Shown one piece after another: positions 16,261 through 25,364 of a stretch of DNA of 64,000 nucleotides. Under the pieces are notes generated by a model. That model saw only the letters and a list, made by a program, of their open reading frames with translations. It ran no database searches and was not told the DNA's origin. Position numbers and translations under genes: made by a program. Within the stretch, counting starts at the first letter, position 1. Each line of letters begins with the position of its first letter. The stretch spans positions 62,001 to 126,000 of the forward strand of contig NZ_FNEE01000013.1 in assembly GCF_900099905.1 (NCBI RefSeq), read 5' to 3'. This DNA is from Mesorhizobium muleiense. GTDB taxonomy: Bacteria > Pseudomonadota > Alphaproteobacteria > Rhizobiales > Rhizobiaceae.

Positions 16261-17340
16261 ATGATGGCGTCAGGGCGAAAAAAGCAGCGAAAGTCCACGG
16301 CCCCGACCATGCTGCACGTGGCTGAAGCGGCGCGTGTTTCGGTTGCCACCGTCTCGGCGCTGATCAACGGCACCGCGACCGTCAGTCCCGGGCTCAGCCA
16401 GCGCATCGAACAGGCGATCCGCGACATCGGCTACAAACGCAACGCGATCGCCCGCAGCCTGAAGATGGGCACGACCCGCACCATCGGGCTGACCGTTCCC
16501 CACATCACCAATCCGTTCTTCACCGATGTCGTTTCGGTCATCCAGCAGGCATTCGACCGCGCCGGCTATGCGGTCATGCTGTGCTGCACGGACGAGGACC
16601 TGAACACGCAGGACGACCAGATCAGGCTGCTGCTCGACCGAATGGTCGACGGACTGATCGTTGCCCGCGTCGGCGACGGCGCGATCCTGAAGAGAATTGT
16701 CGACGACGCCAACGTGCCGGTGGTGCTGCTCGACCGTGTTTGCGAAGGCGTCGATACCGACGCAGTCGTTCTCGACAACCAGCGCGCGGTGTTCGACGCC
16801 ATCACCCATCTGATCGATCTCGGCCACCGGCGGATCGGCTACATCTCCGGATCGTTCGACATCTCGCCCATGCATGACCGCATGACGGGATATCGCGAGG
16901 CGCTCCAGGCTGCCGGCCTGCCGGTCGAGAGCGAGCTTGTCCGCTTCGGCAATTTCCATGAAGTCGACGGCTACAACGCGACGATGCAGCTGCTTTCGCT
17001 GCACGACCGCCCGAGCGCGATCTTCTCGGCCAACAACCCGATGGTGATCGGCACCATGAAGGCGATCCGCGATATCGGGCTGTCCTGCCCCGAGGACATT
17101 TCGGTTGCCTGCTTCGACGATTTTCCGTGGTCGGACGTGTTCCAGCCGCAACTGACCACGGTCGCACAACCGGTCAAGGCGATCGGTGAGCAGGCGGCCA
17201 ATCTGCTGCTCGACCGGCTCGCCGGAAACAGGGACGCGCCGCCGCGCAAGCTGACGCTCAAGGGACGCCTGATGATCCGCAATTCATGCCGGCCCCTTGG
17301 CGCGCCGCTGGGGGCGATCGCACAAAGCGTCAGCGCCTAA
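16261..17340 (+). CDS. LacI family transcriptional regulator
   Basis: A 359-residue regulator. The N-terminal helix-turn-helix is TMLHVAEAARVSVATVSALING (about residues 15-40), followed by the hinge helix NAIARSLKMG. The ligand domain resembles a periplasmic sugar-binding protein, with TVPHITNPFFTDVV and VACFDDFPWSD. Divergence from the sugar ABC operon and matching operators on both sides suggest it represses that importer until the sugar binds. No strong ribosome site precedes the ATG: the best candidate AGAGGG is 19 nt away. Confidence 0.9.
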   Translation: MMASGRKKQRKSTAPTMLHVAEAARVSVATVSALINGTATVSPGLSQRIEQAIRDIGYKRNAIARSLKMGTTRTIGLTVPHITNPFFTDVVSVIQQAFDRAGYAVMLCCTDEDLNTQDDQIRLLLDRMVDGLIVARVGDGAILKRIVDDANVPVVLLDRVCEGVDTDAVVLDNQRAVFDAITHLIDLGHRRIGYISGSFDISPMHDRMTGYREALQAAGLPVESELVRFGNFHEVDGYNATMQLLSLHDRPSAIFSANNPMVIGTMKAIRDIGLSCPEDISVACFDDFPWSDVFQPQLTTVAQPVKAIGEQAANLLLDRLAGNRDAPPRKLTLKGRLMIRNSCRPLGAPLGAIAQSVSA

Positions 17341-17366
17341 CGCGCCTTCGCAGCCTCGCAAAAAAG

Positions 17367-18368
17367 TCAGGCAGCTTCCGACAGCGATTTGTGGACGTCG
17401 GCCAGGATCTCGAAGGATCGCACCCGCGCTGCGTGGTCGAAAATCTGCGCGGTAACCATCAACTCGTCGGCGCCGGTGCGCTGCACGAACGCTTCGATGC
17501 CTTGCCTGACCGTTTCCGGGGCGCCGACGACGGCGCAGGACAGCGCCTGGTCGAGCATGGTTTTGGCCATCGGGTCGAGGTCGCGCTCATATCCGTCGAC
17601 CGGCGGCGGCAAGCGGCCGGGCCGGCCTGTGCGCAGATTGACGAAGGCCTGCTGCAGCGAGGTGAACAACAGCCGCGCCTCGGCGTCGGAGGGTGCAGCG
17701 AACACGTTGAGGCCGAGCATGACATAGGGCTTGTCGAGCTGTTTCGACGGCTGGAAGCGCGAGCGATAGATCTCCAGCGCGTGGTCGAGTTCGGCCGGCG
17801 CGAAATGCGAGGCGAAGGCGTAGGGCAGGCCGAGCATGGCTGCGAGCTGCGCGCCATAGAAGCTCGAGCCCAAAATCCAGATCGGCACCTGCTCGCCCTC
17901 GCCGGGCACGGCGCGGATACGCTGACCGTCTTCGGCCGGCTGGAAATAGCCCATCAGTTCGACGACATCCTGCGGAAAACTGTCGGCGCCGGCCTCGAGG
18001 TTGCGGCGCAGCGCACGCGCCGTGCCCATGTCGGTGCCCGGCGCTCGGCCGAGGCCGAGATCGATGCGGCCCGGGTGCAACGCGTTAAGCGTGCCGAACT
18101 GCTCGGCGATGACCAGCGGCGAATGGTTCGGCAGCATGATGCCGCCGGCGCCGACGCGTATCGTTGTGGTGCTGCCGGCGACATGGGCAATGACGACGGA
18201 GGTGGCGGCGCTGGCGATGCCCGGCATATTGTGATGCTCGGCCAGCCAATAGCGCCTGTATCCCAGCCGCTCGGCATGGCGGGCGAGATCGAGCGAATTG
18301 GCGAGCGATTGCGAAGCGTTGCTGCCTTCGACGACCGGCGACAGGTCGAGAACGGAAAGAGCGGTCAT
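17367..18368 (-). CDS. LLM class flavin-dependent oxidoreductase (luciferase-like)
   Basis: A 333-residue bacterial-luciferase-like monooxygenase. [14 protein letters not shown] near the start, [15 protein letters not shown] near residue 43 and [14 protein letters not shown] near 99 mark the group that uses free reduced FMN. The start at 18368 is preferred over a longer open frame because the protein family begins [11 protein letters not shown]. It stands alone, convergent with the LacI gene and 161 bp from the next gene. The substrate is unknown. Confidence 0.85.
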   Translation of the reverse strand: MTALSVLDLSPVVEGSNASQSLANSLDLARHAERLGYRRYWLAEHHNMPGIASAATSVVIAHVAGSTTTIRVGAGGIMLPNHSPLVIAEQFGTLNALHPGRIDLGLGRAPGTDMGTARALRRNLEAGADSFPQDVVELMGYFQPAEDGQRIRAVPGEGEQVPIWILGSSFYGAQLAAMLGLPYAFASHFAPAELDHALEIYRSRFQPSKQLDKPYVMLGLNVFAAPSDAEARLLFTSLQQAFVNLRTGRPGRLPPPVDGYERDLDPMAKTMLDQALSCAVVGAPETVRQGIEAFVQRTGADELMVTAQIFDHAARVRSFEILADVHKSLSEAA

Positions 18369-18529
18369 GGGCGGCGAGGATCCTGTGGACGGGAGGGATG
18401 TAGGAACCGACCGCGATGGCCGCAAATTCAAAAAATTGAACTGACGCCCATGAGTCCACCCAAGCAAAAAGGGGCGCTCTGGATTTTACAATCCACGGTT
18501 CCCTGCCGCAGCTTATCCCGCTTCTCGGA

Positions 18530-19693
18530 TCATACGCCCGCAGCCGTGTCGGTTTCTGAAATCTCTTCGTCCTCAACCGCCGTATGTTGCGCCGCCAGGA
18601 AATTGCCGACATGGCTGAGGCCGTCGAAATGGTCGCAGAACACTTTGATGACGACCAGCAGCGGCACCGCCATCAGCGCGCCGACGAGACCCCACAACCA
18701 GGACCAGAAGGCAATGGCGATGAGGATCGCCACGGCATTGATCTCTAGGCGGCGGCCGACCACCGTCGGCGTCACGAATTGGCCTTCGACGGTATCGCAC
18801 AACAGCACGAAGGCCGGCGCCAGCAGCGCGTAGGAGATGCTGTCGAAGCTGATCAGCGCGATGATCGTGACCAGCGTGATGGTAATCAGCGCCCCGATAT
18901 AGGGCAGGAAATTGAGCAGAGCCGCTGCTGCGCCCCAGACCTGCGGGTTGGGCATGCCGAGTGCCCAGAGGCCGAGTCCGATGATCACGCCCAGGCATGT
19001 ATTGATGACGGCGACGGTAAGCAGATAGTGCGAGATTTCACGTTCGACGTCATAGACGACGCGCAGTGCCCGCTTCTTTTCGCTGAGACTGGGGAAGGAT
19101 TCGACGATCTTCTCATAAAACATCGTGCCGGAGGCGAGCAGGAACAGCGACAGGACGAAGACGATGATGAGGCTGGTGCCCGCCGACAGCAAATTGCCGG
19201 CGGCTTGCGAGAGGATGCCCGATTGCGCCATGGCTACCCTCTGGACGCCCGGCCCTTGGGAGGTCTGCGTCAATCCCTCTATCTGCCGCGAAATCTCCAT
19301 GATCCTTTCGAAAGGACGCCGCAGTTGCGCGAGACGTTCGGTCAGCTGCTGGCCAATCACCGAGGTGTTGTTGATGAGGTCGATGACCGGGCCGCTGAGC
19401 AGATAGCCGGCCACGGCAAGGATGCTGACCGACAGCACCACCAGCAGTGTCGCCGATATCACATCGGGCATGCCGTGTTTGCGCAGGAAGCGGACGATCG
19501 GCGTCAGCGTCAGCGCCAGCAGGAAAGCCAGGATGACCGGCATGAAGAAGGCACGGGCGAAGGATAGCGCGTAGATCGCCATAAGGATGAAGATGCCGAC
19601 GAGCAGCGAACGTATCAGGTGCATCTCCGCACGCGCCTCGACGCGCGGATCGGGGCTCTCGGCAGCGCCCGAAGCGGCGGGTTCGGCTTTCAT
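18530..19693 (-). CDS. AI-2E family transporter (PerM/YdiK-like)
   Basis: Inner-membrane protein of about 387 residues. Hydrophobic segments cluster at residues 18-75 and in the C-terminal half, with the conserved LNFLPYIGALI and PTVVGRRLEINAVAILIAI segments of the AI-2 exporter-like family. Members export small molecules or ions; very few have been shown to move AI-2. ATG 19693 with GAGGG upstream is preferred to GTG 19711. Confidence 0.85.
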   Translation of the reverse strand: MKAEPAASGAAESPDPRVEARAEMHLIRSLLVGIFILMAIYALSFARAFFMPVILAFLLALTLTPIVRFLRKHGMPDVISATLLVVLSVSILAVAGYLLSGPVIDLINNTSVIGQQLTERLAQLRRPFERIMEISRQIEGLTQTSQGPGVQRVAMAQSGILSQAAGNLLSAGTSLIIVFVLSLFLLASGTMFYEKIVESFPSLSEKKRALRVVYDVEREISHYLLTVAVINTCLGVIIGLGLWALGMPNPQVWGAAAALLNFLPYIGALITITLVTIIALISFDSISYALLAPAFVLLCDTVEGQFVTPTVVGRRLEINAVAILIAIAFWSWLWGLVGALMAVPLLVVIKVFCDHFDGLSHVGNFLAAQHTAVEDEEISETDTAAGV

Positions 19694-19805
19694 TCTGGCC
19701 CTCGGCGGCACACTGAGATTGGTGTACGCTGTTGGCGGAAACGCCTTTGCGGCTTCAAGGTTCCGTTGGAGCGACGTGCGTCCACCTGGACGCTCAAAGT
19801 ACGCT

Positions 19806-19866
19806 CTAACGCTTTGAATTTACCATCGGCCCGAAAATCGATTCCGATTTTCGGCCGATGCGTTAG
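19806..19866. repeat. Palindromic intergenic repeat with CTAACGC / GCGTTAG ends
   Basis: The outer arms CTAACGC (19806-19812) and GCGTTAG (19860-19866) enclose a second palindrome, CATCGGCCCGAAAATCG facing CGATTTTCGGCCGATG. It fills much of the gap between two minus-strand genes. It resembles other rhizobial mosaic elements in this window in layout but not closely in sequence. Confidence 0.7.
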
Positions 19867-19907
19867 CCGGCGCTGACGATGACCTTAGGCCCTACCTGGC
19901 CGGCGAG

Positions 19908-20972
19908 TCAGGCGGCCGGCGCGGCAACGGCGGGGATCGCCTTCGCCGTTTCCTTGCGCACGATCGGTGCCACCTTGGTGCCGTAGAGTTCGATCGCCTT
20001 CATGGTCTTGGCGTGCGCCATGGTGCCGATCGCCATTTGCAGCAGGAAGCGGTCGTTGCCGAATATCCTGTGCTGGGCAACGATCTTTTCGGCCACCTGT
20101 TCGGGGTTGCCGACGAACAGCGCGCCGTTCGGGCCGCGCGACTGGTCGAAATGTGCTCTCGACGTCGGACCCCAGCCGCGCTCGCGGCCGATGCGGTTCA
20201 TCACCTCGGCCTGCGGCCCATAAAAATCCTCGGCCGCCTGGTCGGTGGTCGCGGCAATGAAGCCGTGCACGTTGAGGCTGGTGGCCAGACCAGCCGGATC
20301 GTTGCCAGCCCGCTTGGCCGCTTCCCTGTAAATATCGAACAGCGGCGCGAACCGCGCCGGCTCGCCGCCGATGATGGCCAGCGCCAGCGGCAGGCCGAGC
20401 GCACCGGCCCGCGCGGCGGATTGCGGCGTGCCGCCGATCGCGATCCAGATCGGCAAGCTGTCCTGGAACGGGCGGGGGTAGACGCCGCGATCGTTGATCG
20501 CAGCGCGCAGCCTGCCCGACCAGCTCACCTTGACATGATCGCGGACGGCAAGCAGCAGATCGAGCTTTTCGGCAAAGAGCTCGTCATAGTCCTCAAGATT
20601 GTAGCCGAACAGCGGAAAGGATTCGATGAACGAGCCGCGCCCAGCCATGATCTCGGCCCGGCCGCTGGATAGAAGGTCGAGCGTTGCAAACTGCTGGAAG
20701 ACACGGACCGGGTCGTCGGAGGATAGCACAGTGACCGCGCTGGTCAGCTTTATGCGCCGGGTGCGTTCGGCGGCTGCGGCCAAGGCTACGATCGGCGCTG
20801 AAGCCGCATAATCGGGACGGTGATGCTCGCCCAACCCAAACACGTCGAGGCCGACCTGGTCGGCCAGCTCGATCTCCTCCATCAGGTTGCGCAGCCGCTC
20901 ATGCGCACCGATGGTGCCTGGGCCTGATTCCGGGCTGACGTCGGCGAAGGTGTAGAGACCGAGTTCCATCAT
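19908..20972 (-). CDS. LLM class flavin-dependent oxidoreductase
   Basis: A 354-residue luciferase-like flavoprotein, only distantly similar to the one at 17367. [16 protein letters not shown] near residue 45 and [20 protein letters not shown] near 105 are family hallmarks, and the C-terminal half carries the [18 protein letters not shown] segment. It probably oxidises an organic substrate with reduced FMN supplied by a separate reductase. There is no partner gene nearby. The two LLM genes flank the AI-2E gene, all on the minus strand. Confidence 0.85.
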   Translation of the reverse strand: MMELGLYTFADVSPESGPGTIGAHERLRNLMEEIELADQVGLDVFGLGEHHRPDYAASAPIVALAAAAERTRRIKLTSAVTVLSSDDPVRVFQQFATLDLLSSGRAEIMAGRGSFIESFPLFGYNLEDYDELFAEKLDLLLAVRDHVKVSWSGRLRAAINDRGVYPRPFQDSLPIWIAIGGTPQSAARAGALGLPLALAIIGGEPARFAPLFDIYREAAKRAGNDPAGLATSLNVHGFIAATTDQAAEDFYGPQAEVMNRIGRERGWGPTSRAHFDQSRGPNGALFVGNPEQVAEKIVAQHRIFGNDRFLLQMAIGTMAHAKTMKAIELYGTKVAPIVRKETAKAIPAVAAPAA

Positions 20973-21213
20973 CTGTCATCCCGGTGTTTTGTTCTGGTGT
21001 TTTGTTTTTCGCGCTACAGGTAGCGACCAGTCCGCCGCGCCGCCAGAGGGTCGGATGGTGAACAGTGCATGTCCGTTTCAGCCGAATTCAGCCGAAAAGG
21101 CGTCTCCCGGCTGCAACAGCTCAGAATTTCATGGCTGGCATACCGTTTTGGCGCTTGAACTCTGGGTTTTCACGCGTATGTAAGCCTCGCAAATTGACTC
21201 CAGGGAAGTGGAC

Positions 21214-21642
21214 TTGGCTATCTATAGGGAAAAAGACGTTTTCGAGCGGCGCAATGCCGCAAACGAGGCAAAGAAGGCGCTTCTCGAGCGCTTCAATGCA
21301 AAGCCGGCAGCGGACGATCCAGCGGTGCTGGCACGACAGGCCGAACGCAAGGCGATCCTCGAAGCCCGTGCGATACGCGAGGCCGAAAAGGCCAGGCTGA
21401 AGCAGGAGAAGCTGGCGCGCGAAGCGGCCGAAAAGGCCGAGCGCGAAGCTGCTGCCGAAGCCGCGCGGATTGCTGCGGAAGAAGCGGCGCAGGCGGAAGC
21501 TAAGATCCGGGAAGCCGAAGAGAACGAGCGCATCGCTCGTTTGCTTGCCGACGAGGCCGAGCGCAAAGCCAAGCGCGACGCGCGCTATGCGGCGCGCAAG
21601 CAGCGCACCGGCAGGACGCCTCCGGGCTTTTCCGCTCGCTAG
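21214..21642 (+). CDS. DUF6481 family protein, charged alanine-rich coiled coil
   Basis: A soluble protein of about 142 residues, almost entirely A, E, K and R, with heptad-like patterning from residue 10 to 130 suggesting one long helix. The opening REKDVFERRNAANEAKKALLERF matches the DUF6481 family common in Rhizobiales; its function is unknown. TTG 21214 is preferred because AGGGA lies 7 nt upstream, whereas GTG 21208 would touch that site. A hairpin 30 bp downstream may end the transcript. Confidence 0.7.
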   Translation: MAIYREKDVFERRNAANEAKKALLERFNAKPAADDPAVLARQAERKAILEARAIREAEKARLKQEKLAREAAEKAEREAAAEAARIAAEEAAQAEAKIREAEENERIARLLADEAERKAKRDARYAARKQRTGRTPPGFSAR

Positions 21643-21671
21643 CGCTCCAAGCGCGATTCACCAATCAAATT

Positions 21672-21695
21672 CAGGGCCGCCTTGCAGCGGCCCTG
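21672..21695 (+). terminator. Possible terminator hairpin after the DUF6481 gene
   Basis: Perfect 9-bp stem CAGGGCCGC / GCGGCCCTG with loop CTTGCA, 30 bp beyond the stop codon. The following bases contain only a short T-run (GTTTGTG), so termination may be inefficient. Confidence 0.5.
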
Positions 21696-21729
21696 AAGGC
21701 GTTTGTGCTGCTGCCTTGCAGCAAAACTA

Positions 21730-21833
21730 ATGCATGTCGCCCAAAAGTGCGCAGCGGTTTTGGGACGACGACATGCATAAAAAAGAGCGTAAAGCGCGTC
21801 GCATGAGTCCCTTCAGACGCACGCGCTTTACGC
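21730..21833. repeat. Composite double-palindrome element; right arm overlaps the gdx stop codon
   Basis: Module 1 (21730-21778) has arms ATGCATGTCG / CGACATGCAT with an inner CCCAAAA / TTTTGGG. Module 2 has perfect 13-bp arms GCGTAAAGCGCGT (21787-21799) and ACGCGCTTTACGC (21821-21833). The same two modules in the same order occur at 31170-31298. The right arm supplies the TAA stop of the minus-strand exporter gene at 21828. Confidence 0.85.
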
Positions 21834-22142
21834 CGCGAGTTTCAATCCCATGATGCCGCAGACGATGAGTGCGATGCAGGCCAGCCTGATCGCGGTCGCA
21901 GGCTCACCGAGCAGCCAGATGCCAAGCAGCGCCGTGCCGACGGTGCCGATGCCGGTCCACACCGCGTAAGCCGTGCCGACCGGCAGCGTCTTTAGCGCCA
22001 GGCCGAGCAAGGCGAGACTGACGACCATCGAGGCAACCGTCAGGACGGTCGGAAGCGGCTTCGAAAAACCGTCAGTGTATTTGAGGCCGATCGCCCAGCC
22101 GATCTCGAACAGGCCAGCGAAGAAGAGAAGAATCCACGACAT
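21828..22142 (-). CDS. gdx: Guanidinium exporter, SMR family (Gdx/SugE type)
   Basis: This 104-residue, four-helix small multidrug resistance protein is of the SugE/Gdx subtype. It begins [20 protein letters not shown] with E13 as the essential glutamate, and carries the [17 protein letters not shown] helix. Gdx proteins export guanidinium in exchange for protons across the inner membrane. Two ACGA-loop hairpins in its leader form a guanidine-II riboswitch, which supports guanidinium rather than quaternary ammonium as the substrate. GGAG lies 7 nt before the ATG. The stop codon is embedded in a repeat element. Confidence 0.93.
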   Translation of the reverse strand: MSWILLFFAGLFEIGWAIGLKYTDGFSKPLPTVLTVASMVVSLALLGLALKTLPVGTAYAVWTGIGTVGTALLGIWLLGEPATAIRLACIALIVCGIMGLKLAA

Positions 22143-22157
22143 CGGAACGCTCCATTG

Positions 22158-22205
22158 GACTGCGGGTCGTCCCGGTCTTTTCGGAAAGCGCGAAGTCGTC
22201 TTCGC
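22158..22205 (-). promoter_or_regulatory. Guanidine-II (mini-ykkC) riboswitch in the gdx leader
   Basis: Read on the minus strand: hairpin 1 is GCGAAG-ACGA-CTTCGC (22205-22190), a 12-nt linker follows, then hairpin 2 is CGGG-ACGA-CCCG (22174-22163) with an outer GAC/GTC extension (22177-22158). Paired stems with ACGR tetraloops closed by G-C are the defining features of the mini-ykkC class. The ribosome site GGAG follows 4 nt after the second hairpin, so ligand binding should control translation initiation. Confidence 0.9.
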
Positions 22206-22320
22206 GGCATTGATTTAGAAATGCCAATCAACAGCAGCGCCGACAGCACTTCAGGACCAGTCGCTGAATGTCGATGGTCCTGGAATGCCGTCGGTCATGA
22301 CTGCGCCGAAACGCCGAGGC

Positions 22321-22446
22321 TTACTTGTCCTTGAGTTTGGTCGCCTTGACGGGCGGCGCTTTCAGGGTCGGGGCAGCGGCAGGTTTCTTCGCGTCCTTCT
22401 TCGGCTTGCGGGCTTCCTTGCCCGCCTTCATCGCACCTTTAGCCAT
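22321..22446 (-). CDS. Small lysine-rich basic protein
   Basis: A 41-residue protein starting MAKGAMKAGKEARKPKKD and continuing with alternating lysine, alanine and proline. A strong ribosome site GGAGGAAAC lies 7 nt before ATG 22446, which favours real translation, and similar short proteins are known as hypothetical proteins in rhizobia. The longer open frame to 22728 lacks such support. The basic, disordered composition suggests nucleic-acid or ribosome association, but the function is unknown. Confidence 0.7.
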   Translation of the reverse strand: MAKGAMKAGKEARKPKKDAKKPAAAPTLKAPPVKATKLKDK

Positions 22447-22657
22447 GATTCGTTTCCTCCAATTGTGGCAAGCGAAATGAACCAAGAGAAACGCCCGACC
22501 GCAAGAGGCATAATCTGGCGCCGGCGCCAGCCGTCGGCTGTCAACCGTTTCTAATTCGCTCGTAAACCGCGCTGGTTCGTGCGATGATCTTTTTTGCACT
22601 GCAGCAACGGCCCGTGCCTTCGCCGGGTGGTGATCCGGCAGGACGGTCAGGACGACA

Positions 22658-23488
22658 ATGCGAATCCATATCGGCTGCGAGATGAGCTTCGACTTTCCGC
22701 AGGAAACGCCGCTGATCGCGATGCTCAACGTTCACTATTCCCGCGCGTCCGATCTCGAGCGGCCGGATTTCCTGACTTCGAATCCACCGGTGCCGATCGA
22801 GAGCTACCGCGACAGTTTCGGCAATTGGTGCAACCGCCTTGTCGCCCCGCCCGGTCGCTTCACCTTCGGCACGGACGCGGTGATCCGCGATCCCGGAAGT
22901 TTTGAGATGGGCGATCTGATGGCGTGGCAGCACGAGGTGCGCGACCTGCCGTCGGAGACGCTGCTGTTCCTGCTGCCGAGCCGCTATTGCGAGAGCGACG
23001 TGCTGGCGAACGAGGCGTGGCGGCTGTTCGGCCACTCACCGCTCGGTATTCCACGCGTGCAGGCGGTCTGCGATTTCGTCCACAACCACATCATCTTCAA
23101 CTACGGCAACGCGCGGCCGACGCGCACGGCAGCAGAGGCCTATCGTGAGCAAAGCGGCGTCTGCCGCGACTTTGCCCATCTCGCCGTCGCCTTCTGCCGC
23201 GCCTTGAACATCCCGACGCGCTATTGCACCGGCTACATCAGCGACATCGGCCTGCCGAAACCTTGGTCGGACATGGACTTCGCCGCCTGGATGGAGGTCT
23301 ATCTCGGCGGCCGCTGGCATGCCTTCGATCCGCGCAACAATGCGCCGCGCATCGGCCGCATCCTGATCGCCTCCGGCCGCGACGCGGCCGATGTGCCGCT
23401 GACCCATATTTTCGGGCCGGGTATGCTGGCCGGTTTCAAGGTCTGGACGGAAGAAGTCATCGAAGAGGCGTCGGCGCAGCAGCCTTGA
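22658..23488 (+). CDS. Transglutaminase-like domain protein
   Basis: A 276-residue protein. Residues 1-120 form a beta-rich N-terminal region; the transglutaminase-like core follows. The nucleophile lies in SGVCRDFAHLAVAFCRALNIPTR (about C168), the histidine in GGRWHAFDPRN (about H223), with the aspartate in the same block. Such proteins are cysteine proteases or amidases rather than true cross-linkers. No signal peptide is seen, so it is probably cytoplasmic. Confidence 0.87.
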   Translation: MRIHIGCEMSFDFPQETPLIAMLNVHYSRASDLERPDFLTSNPPVPIESYRDSFGNWCNRLVAPPGRFTFGTDAVIRDPGSFEMGDLMAWQHEVRDLPSETLLFLLPSRYCESDVLANEAWRLFGHSPLGIPRVQAVCDFVHNHIIFNYGNARPTRTAAEAYREQSGVCRDFAHLAVAFCRALNIPTRYCTGYISDIGLPKPWSDMDFAAWMEVYLGGRWHAFDPRNNAPRIGRILIASGRDAADVPLTHIFGPGMLAGFKVWTEEVIEEASAQQP

Positions 23489-23590
23489 ACCAGCGGATGG
23501 TTTGCCGCGTTGTGAATGCCTGTGTGGAGCTTCGGCCGGTGCGCCGTTAAGCTCCAACGCGTCGAGGCGCGGCTGAAGGGAGGAGCAAAG

Positions 23591-23995
23591 ATGAAAATCG
23601 ACGGCGGGTGCCATTGCGGCGCCATCACTTACGAGGCGGAGGTCGATCCGGACAAGACCAGTATTTGTCACTGCATCGATTGCCAGCAGCTGACCGGAAC
23701 AGCGTTTCGGGTGACCGTGCCGGCGCCGGAGGAGCGCTACCGGATCACCAAGGGCACGCCGAAGATCTACATCAAGACCGCAGCGAGCGGCGCCAGGCGC
23801 GCCCAGGCCTTTTGCGGCGAGTGCGGTACGCACCTCTATGCCACGTCGGTTGGCGACGGGCCGAAAGTCTATGGCATCAGGGTCGGCACGGCGCGGCAGC
23901 GCGAACAACTGATCCCGAGAAAACAGATCTGGCACCGCTCGGCGCTGCCTTGGCTGCCGGAGTTCGAAGGCACGATGATTGTGGAGGAGCAGTAG
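23591..23995 (+). CDS. GFA family protein (CENP-V/GFA domain)
   Basis: A 134-residue zinc-binding protein. Cysteines CHC (residues 7-9), CHCIDC (about 28-33) and CGECG (about 78-82) form the two zinc sites of the glutathione-dependent formaldehyde-activating fold. Only a few members act on S-hydroxymethyl-glutathione, and this one has no formaldehyde genes nearby, so the role is open. ATG 23591 has GGGAGGA upstream. The stop lies 4 bp from the convergent rmuC stop. Confidence 0.85.
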   Translation: MKIDGGCHCGAITYEAEVDPDKTSICHCIDCQQLTGTAFRVTVPAPEERYRITKGTPKIYIKTAASGARRAQAFCGECGTHLYATSVGDGPKVYGIRVGTARQREQLIPRKQIWHRSALPWLPEFEGTMIVEEQ

Positions 23996-23999
23996 CCTC

Positions 24000-25259
24000 T
24001 CAGTCGTCGCCTTCGACGACCCTTAGCCGCAGCTGGCCGGTCTTGGAATCGGCGACGCGCGCACCCGCTTCGGTCTTCGCGCTGGCCCCCGATCCGGCGT
24101 CGCCTTCCGCCGGCTGCGCGCCGAACTCCAGCGCCTCGATCTTCTGGCCGCGCTTGGTCACCTTCGACGTCGAGACGAGAATATCGTCGATATCCTTGGC
24201 CGACTGACCGAAATGGCTCTGCAGCTTGCGCACCCGCTCGTCGAGGCGCGAGACATCCTCCATCAGTCGGATGACTTCGCCCTGGATCAGATGCGCCTGC
24301 TCGCGCATGCGGGCGTCCTTGAGAATCGCCTGGATGACCTGGATCGACAGCATCAGGAGCGACGGCGAGACGATGACGATGCGGGCGCGGTGCGCCTTGT
24401 GGACAATCCCCTCGAAATTCTCGTGGATCTCGGCGAATACCGATTCCGACGGCACGAACATGAAGGCGGTGTCCTGCGTCTCGCCCTGGATCAGGTATTT
24501 GTCGGAAATATCGCGGACATGCACCTCGATATCGCGCCGGAACGCCTGTGCGGCGACCTTCTGCAAATCGGCGCCTTCGGCGGCACGGATGGCATTCCAC
24601 GCTTCCAGCGGAAACTTGGCGTCGATGGCAAGTGCAGGCGCTCCGTTCGGCATCTTCACCAGGCAGTCGGGCCGGTTGCCGTTCGACAGGGTCGCCTGGA
24701 ATTCATAGGCGCCGTGCGGCAGGCCATCGGCGACGATCGCCTCCATGCGCGACTGGCCGAAGGCGCCGCGCGTCTGCTTGTTGGAGAGGATTGCCTGAAG
24801 TTGCACGACCTGGCTGGCGAGCGACTGGATGTTGCCTTGCGCTGTATCGATGACCGCCAGCCGCTCCTGCAGTTTGGCGAGGCTTTCATGCGTCGATTTC
24901 GTCTGCTCGGTCATGGTCTGGCCGAGACGGCCGGTCATCGCGTCGAGACGCTGGCCGATCGACTGCGTGAGTTCGGCCTGACGCGCCCCGAACACTTCGG
25001 CGATGGCGCCCATGCGGCCCTGCATCTCGGCCTGGCTTGCCAGGATGCCGGCCATCCGCGCCTCGGCGTCGCGGGCGTGGTCGGCGGCTTCCGCGGCAGC
25101 CACCGCACGCGCCTTGGCCGAGCGCCAGAGCGCGACGACGAGCGCCACGAACAGGCCCAGGAACAGGACCGCGCCGAATGCCAGCGCGTGGCCGAGCGTG
25201 ATCGTGGTGGCGCCGAGCCGGGCGATCGGTTCGGACAGGATGGTGATCAGGTCGTTCAT
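24000..25259 (-). CDS. rmuC: DNA recombination protein RmuC
   Basis: A 419-residue protein with one N-terminal membrane helix (LGHALAFGAVLFLGLFVALVVALW), a coiled coil over about residues 45-150, and the RmuC nuclease-like core. The core includes LPHGAYEFQATLSNG, ALAIDAKFPLEAW (catalytic-type D-x-K) and FMFVPSESVFAEI. The family limits DNA inversion and rearrangement at repeats, which fits a genome rich in short palindromes. The frame is open to 25811, but the conserved N-terminus begins at ATG 25259. Confidence 0.9.
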   Translation of the reverse strand: MNDLITILSEPIARLGATTITLGHALAFGAVLFLGLFVALVVALWRSAKARAVAAAEAADHARDAEARMAGILASQAEMQGRMGAIAEVFGARQAELTQSIGQRLDAMTGRLGQTMTEQTKSTHESLAKLQERLAVIDTAQGNIQSLASQVVQLQAILSNKQTRGAFGQSRMEAIVADGLPHGAYEFQATLSNGNRPDCLVKMPNGAPALAIDAKFPLEAWNAIRAAEGADLQKVAAQAFRRDIEVHVRDISDKYLIQGETQDTAFMFVPSESVFAEIHENFEGIVHKAHRARIVIVSPSLLMLSIQVIQAILKDARMREQAHLIQGEVIRLMEDVSRLDERVRKLQSHFGQSAKDIDDILVSTSKVTKRGQKIEALEFGAQPAEGDAGSGASAKTEAGARVADSKTGQLRLRVVEGDD

Positions 25260-25364
25260 ATCGCACAGCATAGATGATTCGGCCTGACGACACAGATCAA
25301 AACGTGAACGCCGCTGCAAATGCCCCGGTTGACGCTTTTCGTGCGAGGTCTTAGGTGAGACGCC

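Noticed and set aside
21828-22142. EmrE-type multidrug pump
   Set aside because: Sequence subtype and the guanidine-II riboswitch leader favour a guanidinium exporter.
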